A stretch of DNA of 64,000 nt from Mytilus edulis. Taxonomy: Eukaryota; Mollusca; Bivalvia; Mytilida; Mytilidae. The stretch spans positions 45,815,289-45,879,288 of the forward strand of contig NC_092346.1 of NCBI RefSeq assembly GCF_963676685.1, given 5' to 3'. Positions 45,835-60,000 of this stretch are shown here, piece by piece; position 1 is the stretch's first letter; each line of letters opens with the position of its first letter. The translations under genes and the position numbers were made by a program. A model generated the notes under the pieces. That model was not told where the DNA came from. It worked only from the letters and a program-made list of their open reading frames with translations, and made no database searches.

Positions 45835-46935
45835 TTGACCAAAGAGCAAAAACAGCACAAGGCCAATGGGTTTTCAAAGCAGCAAGAAAAAACCAGCACC
45901 CCTAAGCGTACTTGCATGTTTCAGGAAGACATAGTACTTGAAGTTGTTGACCAATACAAATACTTGGGTGTTATATTTACATTTAACGGAAATTTTACCA
46001 CAACCGCCGAAGCACTGTCAAAAGGGGCTGGTAGAGCACTTGGAAAAATAATTTCTAACATTCATTCATTTAAAGAGATTGGAATAAAGTCATTTGAAAA
46101 GCTATTTTACTCGTGTGTTGTGCCTATACTAGACTATGCATCCGGAGTTTGGGGGAACCGAAAGTTTCAAGCCATAGAGAACATCCAGAACCGATCTATA
46201 CGTTACTTTTTAGGAGTTCATCGTTTTGCCCCACTTCTTGGTATTTATGGGGATATTGGATGGATCCCGTGCCACTACAGACATTGGACTAATATTGTGC
46301 GTCTCTGGAATAGACTTGTTCAATTTGATGACAATCGCATTACAAAACAAGCCTTCAATCACGACTATGAAAAATGTAGAAATAATTGGTGTTCTGACTT
46401 CAAAGACATACTCATGAAACTTGGTATTGTGGACTACTTTGAGCGCAAGGACGTTATAAGTATGACTTTGTTCGAATCCATCTTGAAGGAACACTATAAC
46501 TGTTTATGGAAAAATGACATTGTGAAAACTCCAAAGTTGAGAACTTATGTGAAACTAAAGACTAATTTTGGAATAGAAACTTATGTTAAATTAAATTTGA
46601 ACAAAACTGAACGATCTTTCCTAACACAGCTGAGATGTGGAATTCTTCCTTTGAGACTAGAGACGGGTAGATATAGCGGCGAGCAACCAAATGAACGCTT
46701 ATGTAAGTTTTGTAACAGCAATTCCATGGAGGACGAGTGTCACTTTATTCTCCACTGCTCCTTATATAATGACTTGAGAGAATCTACTTTTAATGATATA
46801 TTTTCTGGCAATGAACTAATAGATATGACAAACGATGAAAAAATTATCTTTTTGATGACAAACTATCCTAGAAAGCTGGCTAAGTATACAGTGAAAGCGT
46901 TCCGGCATAGACGTGAAGTGTTATATAATACATGA
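45835..46935 (+). CDS. 3' part of a non-LTR (LINE) retrotransposon polyprotein
   Basis: Open frame of 366 codons. YKYLGVIFTFNGNF at about residues 41-54 is the region just after the RT active site (thumb). Later come a conserved SCVVPILDYASGVWG segment (about 103-117) and the C-terminal cysteine motif ERLCKFCNS..EDECHFILHC (about 287-307), typical of LINE pol C-termini. The RT palm with its YADD box and the endonuclease are missing, so the element is 5'-truncated, as LINE insertions often are. The ATG is simply the first after truncation and is not expected to be used. The lack of stops implies a fairly recent insertion. Confidence 0.8.
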   Translation: MTKEQKQHKANGFSKQQEKTSTPKRTCMFQEDIVLEVVDQYKYLGVIFTFNGNFTTTAEALSKGAGRALGKIISNIHSFKEIGIKSFEKLFYSCVVPILDYASGVWGNRKFQAIENIQNRSIRYFLGVHRFAPLLGIYGDIGWIPCHYRHWTNIVRLWNRLVQFDDNRITKQAFNHDYEKCRNNWCSDFKDILMKLGIVDYFERKDVISMTLFESILKEHYNCLWKNDIVKTPKLRTYVKLKTNFGIETYVKLNLNKTERSFLTQLRCGILPLRLETGRYSGEQPNERLCKFCNSNSMEDECHFILHCSLYNDLRESTFNDIFSGNELIDMTNDEKIIFLMTNYPRKLAKYTVKAFRHRREVLYNT

Positions 46936-47455
46936 ACAGTTTGATAAACAGTATATTGCAATTCCAGTTGACAGTATTGATTGTATTTGACTGTAATATG
47001 AAAATGTAAAAAGGTTACTTCATGGTCAATCTAAAGATTTCCAGTTTCTTTAAATTTATTATAAATATTAATTTATTATGCATTCAACTTGACATTTACT
47101 AAATCGATTTTCTAATAACTTCATTTTTTATATAAGTTTGAATTTTTCATTATTAATTAATTATGCATTCAACTTGACATTTATTAAAACTGATCTTCTA
47201 ATAACTTCATTTTTAATTATTTTTTTTATATAAGTTTGAATTTTTCATTATTAATTAATTATTTTGAAATTTAGCTTAATCTTACTTTTCATTAATTTGT
47301 TTGAAATCCGTGATAAAAGAATTATGTTTTATTATTTGAAAGTGACTTATAGACCCAATGGGTCGGGTGTATTTTATTGTGTATGTAATATTTTTGTACT
47401 TTATTGAAATGTGATTACACATGTCACTATAATAAACATTTACTTACTTTAGTAC
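46936..47455 (+). repeat. 3' untranslated region of the LINE copy
   Basis: AT-rich, with a duplicated ~60-base stretch (attatgcattcaacttgaca at about 47079 and 47162). The end reads cactataataaacatttact followed by tacttt, with a polyadenylation-like AATAAA at about 47431. The insertion probably ends here. Confidence 0.55.
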
Positions 47456-47788
47456 AACATCTTTACACATCATTATGACCATAAGCCAATCTTATTTTTG
47501 CTCTCATTCAGTCTCTATGGACCATAATAAATTTAAAGACCTTGTCGAACAAACCTCATAAAATTTAAGATTTTGAAATTGGCCTTTGCTTTTTCCCTGT
47601 AAATCATTCAGCAGGTAGGATTAACTGCATGAAAAAGTTAGAAATGAACCTATTGATATATAGCATATTTCTGACAAACTGAAACCCTAAAAGAAATGAG
47701 ATGTAGTGATGGATGATTAATAATTCAAGCTTATAAAAGAATATTTGGCAACTGAAATAATTATGACAGGTATTTTTACTACAATTTG
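47456..47788. other. spacer between the LINE copy and the PCID2 3' end
   Basis: No feature seen. Confidence 0.45.
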
Positions 47789-47794
47789 TTTATT
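47789..47794 (-). terminator. candidate PCID2 polyadenylation signal
   Basis: AATAAA on the minus strand, about 285 bases beyond the PCID2 stop codon. Position inferred from motif only. Confidence 0.4.
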
Positions 47795-48075
47795 GTATAT
47801 ATAAAAGAACAAATAGTACATGATTCTACAATTTTTACACATACTTTTACAGTCTATTACATTTTCTCAATTCCACAGTACAATTTGTAAATAGATGCGA
47901 TTCAGTATAATTCAACTGTATTTCTTAATAACTGTATTTCTATTAAGAAATACTTTTACTGACTTTAGACATCTCAGCTGCCCAAGTTTGTTGTCACATC
48001 TGTGACATGGGATGTGACATGGCATGTGTGACACATGTTTTTAGATTATCTCTACTTTACTGCAATAATTGTTAT

Positions 48076-51000
48076 TCATGATGAAAGCACAGGGAATGCA
48101 TTCTGCTTACTGACCACTACTTTCTGGTGCTGGTGAGATATGTAGCCTTTGATCTTATTCTAAAATAAATCATCAAAGAATAAGTACAAATGAAACTGGA
48201 AAATAAAATAAATACACCAGACTTTAGAGTTATTAGTCCTGTTCATTCACAGGAACTTATGTCATAGATGTGTTAACACAGTAAGATGAACACTTCTCTA
48301 TTATTCTATTGAATAAGTGGTACAATTGAACCATATATTTTTCGTGGATACTTAATTTTGTAAAAAAAAGAATTAAATGTATTTTTGTAGATATTTGATT
48401 TTGTGGTATTCACAAATCTGCATATAAGCCTAACGAAATTTTGTACTTAGTTGAACATTCAAATTCAGGGTTTACCTATAACAGCCAAGGGTGCAAAACC
48501 CCCATGGGTAGTCAAGGTCATTCAAATAAAAACTTGTCATATAAACACGAAATTGATGCAAATTGGTATCCAATGAATAATAATGCATCCACAGTATTAT
48601 TGATATTCATAAAAATAAATATATAAGCTACTCTCCTTATCTGAGTAAGTATGAAACAGAATACAGGCTACTTTCATAATCTAGAACTCTTATACTAGTA
48701 ATTCAAAATTCATGATATATCAAAGTACACTGCCTATCCAAATCAATCGATTTTCATTTCATTTACTCTTGATACCTGTTCCTGTTTATTTTAAATTGTT
48801 TTTGTCAGTCTGATCAGCTTTGATATAACGAGTTCCAGTTTTATCTTTGAAAATGAGGATGAGAATGTCTACAATAAATCTAAACGGACATAAGCTAATA
48901 TTCAAATTTTTTAAAAATAGTCTACTGTCCCAAAACACAATTAGGACATAATCACTAACCTATGAAATGGATGTGACTATCCTTTGAAATTATCTTTGGA
49001 AAAGTTCAAAGCTAGGTTTATTTTTTGTGAAGTAAGATGTGATATCACATTTATTTCATATCAAACTACTAAACCTGCTTGTCAAGTATGAAATTGAGGT
49101 CTTACCAATTGTTTCACCTAAATTTGAGTATAAATTCATATATTTTTGTATCCTGTAGAGAAGTAACATTATAATATACCAAACCAATGTTAAAGCTCAA
49201 GTCCCACTAGACCACGATCTGACCAAACTCACCGCAATCCTAAATTAATGCAGATGGTGGTGAGGTTGCAGTATGAGCTGCATGAAATCTTTTATTTTCA
49301 TTGTTTTCACGATGATACTACATCCTCATTACGCTTCTACAATGATCCCGCTATGATTATATTATGTTCTCACCATGCTTTTTCTATGATTATCATGATC
49401 TTACTACGCTCATCACGTTCTCCATACGACCATACCACGAGTTATCCAATTGTAATATGATCTTACCACGCTTCTACTGTGATTATAGTATGTTCTTACC
49501 TCAATTATAAGTATACCGCAATCTTTCTACTTTCTAAGTAATAACGTCAACATCCTTGTTCCATATTAATACTGTTTTATTCCTTCTATTTCTGATTAAT
49601 ACGTAGATTTCTCGAAGACAACTTAATCATGCCAACAAAATCTACCAGAAGGACGGCATAGGCTAGAATCGTACTAAGGTCTTGAACAGCGCGGTGTAAA
49701 CGTGGTATAGTCATGGTGGAAGCGTAGTTGGGTTGCAGTTAGAATGTGATGGTTGAAGTGAGGTCTTAATAATGTGGCTGTGAGATCATAGCGAAGTCTC
49801 TCCAAATAGAATCACGCTTTCGCTACGATGGTACAGCGACTGCGCTCTTACCACGTCCTTACTGCTCTTCTACTACGCCATGATTTCGCCACAACCGCAC
49901 CAGGATTGATTGATCATGTTCAAAGTAAGCCATGCTCATCAAGATCTTAAAGACCTGACCACGACTGTGAGAAGACCTTACTGCGATCCTGTACTAAAAT
50001 CATCAAGATTTGCATTTTTTCACAGATCGTAGTGTGATCGTGGCCTAGTGGGACTGCGGTATAACCTTAAACCAAACTTCTATAGATCATGCAGAAAAAT
50101 CAACAGCTGTCAATGACTATATGGCCGATTGTTGCACCATGTTGATATTTTGTCTGTACATTACAATTTTACAACCTTAGTGAACTAACAACACTGAAGT
50201 TAACCAGCCCCTTTTCCCTTGTATTGATATCAATATGTTAATTCTTTTTCATCTTTTGTTTTACCATGGTGGTGTCTGCCCTCTGTCTGTTAACAATTTT
50301 TCATCCACTCTTCCCTTAAGCATTTTTTTTCAAACTAAAACTTTTAAAGGATCTGTTTTTTAACATGTGAAAATGTTAACAAAACTGATCTTGAACTGAC
50401 AAAAAAATGAACCAGGCTGCTCATCCACACTGTGTTTGTAAAACAACATAAGGCTTTAATTTTTTTATAAACATGTGTGTGCTTCAAGGAGAAAAAAATT
50501 ATGAATGTTTTAGCTGTCTATACATACTGACCTCATATATCAAGTTTGCAATTATGCATGCTGTTTCATCATTGTCTATATCATCTACCTAGAACATAAA
50601 AAAAAAAATTGTTGGTCAATTAAAACATGTCATTTCAAATGATACATATATTTTATCTAATACTGTGGAATAATTTATTTTCGTGGGTACCAATTTTCTA
50701 GGATTCAGGAAACTTTTCTAGGATATTTGATTTTGTGGTTTGCCATATATATACAACCTAAGAAAAAAATTGATATTTATGGTTTTCCGGTACCCACAAA
50801 ATCCATGAAAATAATTTGCAACAAATATTAATGAAGTAACAGTAGTTAATGGCATGAATCATTGTTGTACAAAAGTTATTAGAAAATTATGTAATTTAAA
50901 AAAAATGCAATATTTAATATTTTCTTTCCACATTTTGGTTTAAAAACTTGTTGTGATGCGAGTTTTTTTTTTAATCTGCATTGAATGCAACAATAACAGC

Positions 51001-54000
51001 AATAAGACGAATTTTGGATAAGAGCAAAGTCTTAAAAGACATTAAGCAATTAGAATGTATATGTTGTAGTGTAAAGCATAATACAAAGTATTAAAGCAAA
51101 CAGGAAGTAGGTGTCTTACAGGTCTGAAAACAACACACACATTTCAACTCTACACTTATTAGCTTCTGACCAAATATGAAGTCAATCTGTTTGTTTATAT
51201 TAAATGGATAAATGTTTGAAGTAAAATTTAAAGTTTATTCAACATATTGACAAGGTGATGGCAATACATGTATAGGAACATATTATTAAACTGGAAAAAA
51301 AAAAGATAACATAATCTATCACATGCTTCTAATGGTTGAGGAATGATAATGATGCTACGGTACTTAATGTGCAGTGATACATGCATATCAGGTTGAGTAG
51401 GGTGAAGCTCATTTCAAGTATCAAGAAATTTACTTTAAATATTATATCTTGAAGCAGATTCTTTCCCTTATCAGGCAGTAGAATTGTTTTGTGACAATAA
51501 GGCTCAATTTTAAGAGATAATAATTTGTGGTTTTTAATCCCTGTTGATTTTAAAACAATGTTTGGTTTAGATACATATAAAAATTATCAAGTCTTTTGCC
51601 TTCCAACATACACATAGCCAAAACTAGATTACAAAAGTTGAAAATGTTTGTTAATTAAGGCAATACATAATTTTTACTTTTCAGCATTGCTTTGCACTGC
51701 AGTGAACCAGTATGTATACCAGCATACTTCCTAAGTAATTTATATAAAATTATTATTTTGAGTTTCAAGAAAGTCCTCAATTGAGAAACAACTTACCTGC
51801 ATCATTCTCAAAGCTGCTGTAAAGGACTCTATTGGTAACAGATGTGTCTTTAATATTAAATATCTGCAAATAGAATCCAATGTGTTGTACAAAGCATAAA
51901 ATCAATTCAAAATAGGGGAAAGTCCATTATAAAATCAAATGCCTAATGCCTATAAAATATCGATTCATGTGATATCCCTGTTTTCCATCTTCATTTACAA
52001 AGATAACAAGGGAGGAAGTCGGTCAAATTTGTATTCACCAACAAATTGCACCAAAAAAGCTCGTAAGAATAGCCAGGAGTTATCCTGAATGACATCTGTG
52101 TCATTTCAACCATGGAGCTATGTGGTCAAGCCTTTTTAAAATAATTTCAACAGTAATCACTGAGATTAAGAATTTAAACCCTAGAATTAGCAGATGTGTT
52201 TGACTCTGATTTAAATGATTTGAAGTTCAAACTTTACTGCCCAATGTTGTGGTCTTCTTTTGGTACTCAGGCTTCCTCCACCAATAAAAATGGTTATTAT
52301 GATATAGCCAATAATGCTGAAAGTGGTGCTAAACACCAACAATCAATCAATCATGTTACCCATACTTTATTATAACACATATTATTCATTTAAGAAATAA
52401 TTGATGCCAGCTATACTTCATTGTAGTTTTAACATGGGTAGGCATTATATTCGTGATTATTTTTGCCAGAGCGATAGCGAGGGCTAAAATAACACGAATA
52501 TAATGCCTACCCATGTTAGAACTAAAATAAAGTATAGCTGGCATCAATTATTTCTATTCTGATTAGGACAATTACAGTAATTTCTATGTTCGCTGTGTAT
52601 AAGTGTACAGTATTTGTGTAGGATCTGCCATCAACCTCCCTGTGGATTTTTATCCAACTAGTTCAAACCAGTTTAATTTCGCAAAGTTGTATTTCTAAAA
52701 TTCAAAATTGAAACAGAAATTAACAAATTTATAAACTTAAACAATATTTGTGTCACAATATAACAGAAAAGTTATAGTTCAACGTCTTTTTCTTTGAGGT
52801 CAATTTCTGACATGCACATTTTCAAGTCAGTTGTCAATGGCGGTGGACGCACAAGGAGAATCGGGTACAAATGTAGGTCAATCTTTATTTACTAAATTAA
52901 TTGTAAATGTTCCGCCGGTTATTGTAGCATTGGTAAATATGTTCATATCTGATAGAGGATTCCTTAATAAAGTTGTGCTGACATTCCAGACTTGGCAGGA
53001 GGGGCCCTTTGACAGAGATTCATTTATAATTTCCGGTAGTCCAAATAATAACGACATCTGGCAAGGCTATTTCTACAACGGCGTCCTAGAAAAACAAGAG
53101 TGCACACGCTGAAATGTCTCGCCTTCTATACTAATCATTGATATTATGTTGATAGTCCTAAGTATAAAGCTAAGCTTTAATACAACTGTCACATAAACTT
53201 AACATTAACCAAGATAACTAAACAAAGACCAAGGAACCTTGAAAATGAGGTCAAGGTCAGATGAACCATGCCAGGCAGACATGTACAGCTAACAATGCTT
53301 CTATACAACATATATAGTTGACTTATTACTTATAGTTTAAGAAAAATAGACCAAAACACAAAAACTTAACACTGTGCAATGAACCGTGAAAATGAGGTCA
53401 CGGTCAAATAAAACTTACGCGACTGACCTAAAGATCATAAAATATTTCCATACACCAAATATAGTTGACCTATGGCATATAGTATTAGATAAAAAGACCA
53501 AAACTCAAAAACTTAACTTTGACCACTGAACCATGAAAATGAGGTCAAGGTCACATGACATCTGCCCGCTAGATAGGTACACCTTACAATCATTCCATAC
53601 AACAAATATAGTAGACCTATTGCATATAGTATGAGAAAAACAGACCAAAACACAAAAATTTAACTATAACCACTGAACCATAAAAATGAGGTCAAGGTCA
53701 GATGACACCTGCCAGTTGGACATGTACACCTTACAGTCCTTCCATACACCGAATATACTAGCCCTATTGCTTGTAGTATCTGAGATATGGACTTGACCAC
53801 CAAAACTTAACCTTGTTCATTGATCCATGAAATGAGGTCGAGGTCAAGTGAAAACTGTCTGACAGACATGAGGACCTTTCAAGGTACGCACATATCAAAT
53901 ATAGTTATCCTATTACTTATAATAAGAGAGAATTCAACATTACAAAAAATCTGAACTTTTTTTTCAAGTGGTCACTGAACCATGAAAATGAGGTCAAGGA

Positions 54001-57000
54001 CATTGGACATGTGACTGACGGAAACTTCGTAACATGAGGCATCTATATACAAAGTATGAAGCATCCAGGTCTTCCACCTTCTAAAATATAAAGCTTTTAA
54101 GAAGTTAGCTAACACCGCCGCCGCCGCCGGATCACTATCCCTATGTCGAGCTTTCTGCAACAAAAGTTGCAGGCTCGACAAAAATAGCCTTGCTAGACGT
54201 CATAATTATTTGGACTATACTTGCAGTAGCTGAACCCTGTAAAGTTGATGAAAGGGCACGCCTTTGTGCATCTGACGATTTCAAATGCTGTATTACATGA
54301 TGATTAAAATTAATACTGAGTGACAATCTTATTGCATTTGTAAAATGGATTGGAAACCTTGGTGGTATATTGGTAATTACGCCTATATTTTTTTTTTTCT
54401 TATAGGAGAATGGGGTTCGATTCCCTGCTAGGGTCAATCCATTTTATCATAAATATGAAACAATTTTGTCATTTCAGTACAACAGTTATAATTAACATAT
54501 ACTTTATTTTATATTTTATCGTCAGATCATATGTTTCAATGAAATTATTATATACATGCCTTTTAACAGGATAGATGAAACATGTTTTTCAGAGGGAGGG
54601 TTTTTGAAGTTAGAACAGCCAACATGAACGTTGCGGTATCTAGGTCAAATATGTCAATTTCGAATTTTTGTCATTGTAAAAGTATTAGTAACAAAATGTG
54701 TATCATTTTAGTGTTTGAAAGTGTCCTAAGTTAATGAAAATACATTAAATGCGTATACCAATTTGATAAAATTCATTTTTCTGCCGTAGTCAATATATGC
54801 ATGTGTTAACTAATTTTATTGGATAATAAAGTATGGTTTCTTTACAAAGCTAAAGAAGCATGTCATATTAGAATTAATATTTACATGTGAAAATCAAATG
54901 CTCCAAACATTATTATAGTATATGCACACTTTGATCCTTAATGAAGATGAAAATGTGAAGATTATTTTCTATATGATAACAATTTAACAATAACTATAAG
55001 TTTCGAAGTTTGAACAGTGTTACAAATAAGGATTAGAGAGTACATTTTTCAGAAAGGATTTAAAAGAGCCAATTTAATCTAAATATCCGTAAAAATAAAT
55101 CATAACAGAAATAGATTTTTTTAACTGAAAATATAGAAAGATTAATTTTTTTAATTCAAATATAAGGGAGATAGCTCTTAAAATGAGTCTTTCATAGGAA
55201 AGACTACAGGTATCTCAGTTTCAGAGGCAGATTAAGAGGATGCCCAAGGTGTATCCCTCCCTCTTTTTTTGTGGGAAAAAATGTTGTTAATTATGTAGGG
55301 AATAGACAAACTGAGAGATCACCATTGAGAGGGAACCAAACAAGTTAAGGTTTGGAACCAGCAGTGACCTTGTTGTCATGTTCATAATAATTGTACTTCT
55401 TAAAATTCAAAATTTTGTGATAATTTATTATTGTTATTTTTGAACAAATGAAAAGATTAGAGATTTGAATTACTGTGGTTTTAAAAAATGCAGTAAACAA
55501 ATAATGATTATAAAACTAATAATTATAGCCATTACAAAATTTCCTTTGAATATACAACTACTCTTGTAATAATGCATACATGTGTACATGTTGAAGTCTG
55601 TACTTTGACTTATAATGGTTTACTTTTACAAATTATGACTTGGATGGAGAGTTGTACAACTTCTTATTATATCTACCAATCTAAAAATATTTACATGTAA
55701 AATTTTACATGTTACAAAAATCCTTATTTTATGCACCTTTTGACTATTTATAAAGTATATACAATGAAGATGATTTGCTAACAAAAACTATTTTATTATA
55801 ATCATAAGTTTCAAAATTTGAACAATATTACAAATTTGATTAAACACATTGTTTTTATAAAATGTTTAAATGTGATAACACATCATCCACAATATTTAGT
55901 AAAAATAAATAACTCAGCAAATGAAAGTTTTTCACCCAAACCATAAAAATATTAAATTAAGTCTTTTTAGTAAAAGGGAGATAACTTTTTAATAGTAACC
56001 TCCCACAAAAAAAACCCTGCAAAAATTGCAATTGATATAGAAAAATTATTAATAGTAAAAACTTAATTTTTACCCACATTACAAGTGTAATCACATGCTG
56101 TTCTGACATGACAAAAGATTAGTAACTGGTAATTATTGGTTCTTAAACATCCAAATGGACAACATATGAACAATTTTGGATCAAAACTCTTTGTCTTTGA
56201 TGTTTTTTCTCAAGTAAAACAAAAAAACAAATAAGAATTGACACAAATTCAAGTCTTCAAATAAAAAGCACACAAATACGCTGCAAAAATTGTAACCCTT
56301 CAAAATGTTGTTGCACAGGAAATCTATTTGGTGATTTTCAAAAGAGTTTTTCAGATACTTTGTTTTCCTACAGAGATTTTCATGTATACTTACACTTTTT
56401 TAAATAAATTTCTGTAGGTGATTATCTTTAGTTTCTCCAAGATGAGATATATACCACACTTAATGAAAAAGGTTTCATTTCTTTGAAGAGCTTCATTCAA
56501 CTTCAACAGGTTACCAGTGCTGTAATAAAATGATACTGTAAATTCAGAAATTATTGCAAGGTCTTTATTAATGCAAATAATGTGACTGGTTGAGTATAAC
56601 ATTAATTAAAAATAACATTATAATATCAGATACTTATGTCTTAATAAAGATTTTCATAAAATCACAATAGTTTAATCACACTTGTTTGGTCTTTCAAAAT
56701 CACAATTATACATGCACAAAATAATTTCTGAACTTACAGTAATTGAAATTAAGATTCATATAACCCAAGCTTAATTTATAGCATTGTCTAGGTATGTGAT
56801 AGACTTCATTGATTGCTTAAGAGTTCTTTATGAATAAAAAAAATTAATATGGGTATAACCAAAATGAGACAGCAACTTTACAACAACAAAAATCAAATCA
56901 TCTTTGTCTCTTATTTTTGGTTCTAGACTTAAAGCTTACTATGCCCTAATGATGGGCATTGCTCCATGTTGAAGGCCATACACTGACCTATCGTTGTTAA

Positions 57001-60000
57001 CTTCTATTATATGTCATTTGGTCTCTGGTGGAGAGACTTCTCATTGGAAATCATACCACATCTTCTTTTTCTTACTTTGTGTTGTCCTTATACTACTTCA
57101 GATTTTCCACTTTTTGATTTTTTTTTTAATATTAAAATACTTTTCTAGTTTCAGAATTTTAATATAAAACTACATCTTCCTTCCCTGCACTTAATTTTCT
57201 GTCTTATCATCACACAATACACGGATGACCCATCGGAACCATCATTTTCTATGTTCAGTGGACTGAAAATGGGGGAAAATCTCTAATTTGGCATTAAAAT
57301 TGGAAAGATCATATCATAGGGAACATGTGTACTAAGTTTCAAGTTGATTGGACTTCAACTTCATAAAAAACTTGAAGCGGGACAGACTGACGGATGAACG
57401 AACGGTCAGACGCACACACCAGAAAACATAATGCCCATAAATGGGGCATAAAAATATCTATATTTCAAGATATCGTTCTTATTTGTTTTAAATGCACCAC
57501 AAATCCAAACTTCTTGATTAATTTTTTAAAAGCAGTCATTTCTGGGAGAGGTCTTACCTGACACTTCTAGCAACATCAGCAAACTGCATTAAATCATATT
57601 TCTGTAATACTTGAGGCTTAGGCATTTTACCCTGAAATACATAATGAATTTTTAATTATAGACACATAATATTTACATTATGAAAGGGAGAGGTATGACA
57701 TAGCCATTATATTGCTACTAAGCAAGACCATGAGGTATGAACTCATGAAAATCTGTCTTGACTTCATTACCAAAAACTGGTGATTCAAAAGATGCATAAA
57801 GATTGTAAAATATTATATCAATTAAGCACACATATCATTTTGTAACAAAAACTTCAAAATAATATTAACTTGATGTCATTTCCCTACTATATTTGATTAT
57901 TGCGACTGAAATAATTAAATGTTCAATTATTGAGCAATAAAATGTCATCTTCTTGCAGTTAGACGCCCCCTGGCCAAAAACAGGATCATCGATTGTGTTG
58001 TTACTTTGAAAGAAAAATTGACATGTTTGACAAAAAAATAGTCAGCTACCGTCTATTTAATGAATTCATAACAATGAATACAACATGATTTTAATTCATT
58101 GATCTGACATGGTCTTAACAATTACTAGTTTTAAAAGATAAAAAAACAAATGAAATATCTATATAGGCTGTTACAAAGACAGTTCCCTTAACTTACAAAT
58201 AACCAAATTTACAACCGTACATGTATTTTGATAATATTTGAATAAATTTATTATTATTAAAGAAAATTAAAACAAGTCCTATTTCCTAATTCTTAGCAAC
58301 AGGTAATAAGTAAATTAAACTCATTCTTTTATTCTTACCAACAACATCTTAACAGGTAATAAGTAAATTAAACTCATTCTTTTATTCTTCATGCTTCTTT
58401 TATGACATCTTTCAAAGGCAAAAGTTAGATATTCTTCAGCTGTAAGTAAAAACATTAAGTTTAAATTTAAATAATCAGAACACTATGTTACTAAATAGCA
58501 ATGTTCATGTATCTATAATACTAAAATAACGAGGTCCAATTTGTCAGCCGTCATGGGGTAAAAAACGACAAATCAAAGAATTCAACTTTATATGTAGCTA
58601 ATATAGGAGAATGATGTTGATTAAAAATTACACCATTTCAGTCCCTTTTGTTTTCCACATAATAAATACTGCCAATAATTTACAAGTTCCGGGTCGAATC
58701 CAATACCAATACCAATAGTATATTCACCTGTTACCTAAACCTCATCTGTACTTTCCAGTCTGACAGACGCACCACCAAATGGTGTATTTAGGATTTGCTA
58801 TAAACACGGGTCATAATCACAGGGTTGACACTTTTAAATTCTATCATTGTCGCATTGTTTCCTATTGTAGTATTTTAATCAGTATGACTTTAAAAGATGA
58901 CAATACAAATATTAAAAATCAAGACTTAAAATAAGGCATATATATAGGAACAGTTTCTAATTTGTTAGCCGGCATGATGCAAAACAGGGAAACAAAGAAT
59001 TCAACTTTATTTATAACTTATATTGGAAAATGCTGTTGATTAAAAATTACTCCATTCCAGGCCCTTTTGTTTTTCAAAATAGTTAATATTACCAATAATT
59101 GATAAGTTCCAGGTTGATGGTTTCAAACAGAAAGATTTTGAAAGTAAAGAAAACTGTTCATCTTATAATCAGCATGACTTTATCAGATGACAATATCAAT
59201 ACTAAATATCCAGGCTAAACTAAGGCTTACACACAGTTATATACTTTAATTCAGTCATGGACCAGAGATTTCACTGGTGTGTTCTAGTGTTGTACTATAA
59301 ATATCTTTGATATTCATTTCAGCTTAAAGAAGATTTTAAAAAGGCATCATCCCTGCTGCATTAGTTCCTATCTTGTCTTCGTAAAAATGTCAATTGAGGA
59401 CAGATATGGCATTTACTGACTGAGATGAATATAACATTTTTGATATGGTTTCTTATAAACTGACCTTTTTACTTCCAGTTTTTTCAGGGTTTTTTTTATT
59501 GCATAACTTGGAATACTTTACTATCAGTGGTAACATGTAGTGATTTTAATTTGCAGTTATTTTTAGATACTCTATATACTCATCTGCTTCTTTAACTTAT
59601 CTAAATATATTCATGATAATACCAACCCTGTGAGGGTGTGTACAAAGGGATCAGATAGGAAAATTTTCAAAACAATGATCAAACTGTCAAAGGATATCAC
59701 ATTTGTTTTTGAGTTGATTGATGTTCAAACTTGACCAATTAACTCACAAATGCTTTTGTTTAAACACTTTGTAACTATGATTGTGATATGTCATTTAATA
59801 AATACCTGCTTTGTAATCGCTGTCAAACATTGCCTTTCTTCCAACATAATATCTGAAATTAACATTTTCCTCAATTACAAAATTACGTAGTACATGTATA
59901 AAGTGTCAAAATGGCCTGCTTACATAATTTTTTTTTATAGTTCATCATCTTAAAGATTATTTTTACAATTAGTATAAAAATATACACAAATTTTCACATA

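Noticed and set aside
46210-46494. 94-codon minus-strand frame
   Set aside because: It is the shadow of the LINE coding frame on the other strand.
54141-54437. 98-codon minus-strand frame
   Set aside because: It spans the hairpin end of a repeat element and the tRNA-like sequence; accidental.
56390-56602. 70-codon minus-strand frame as an independent gene
   Set aside because: Most of it is PCID2 exon 56394-56519 read into the neighbouring intron.
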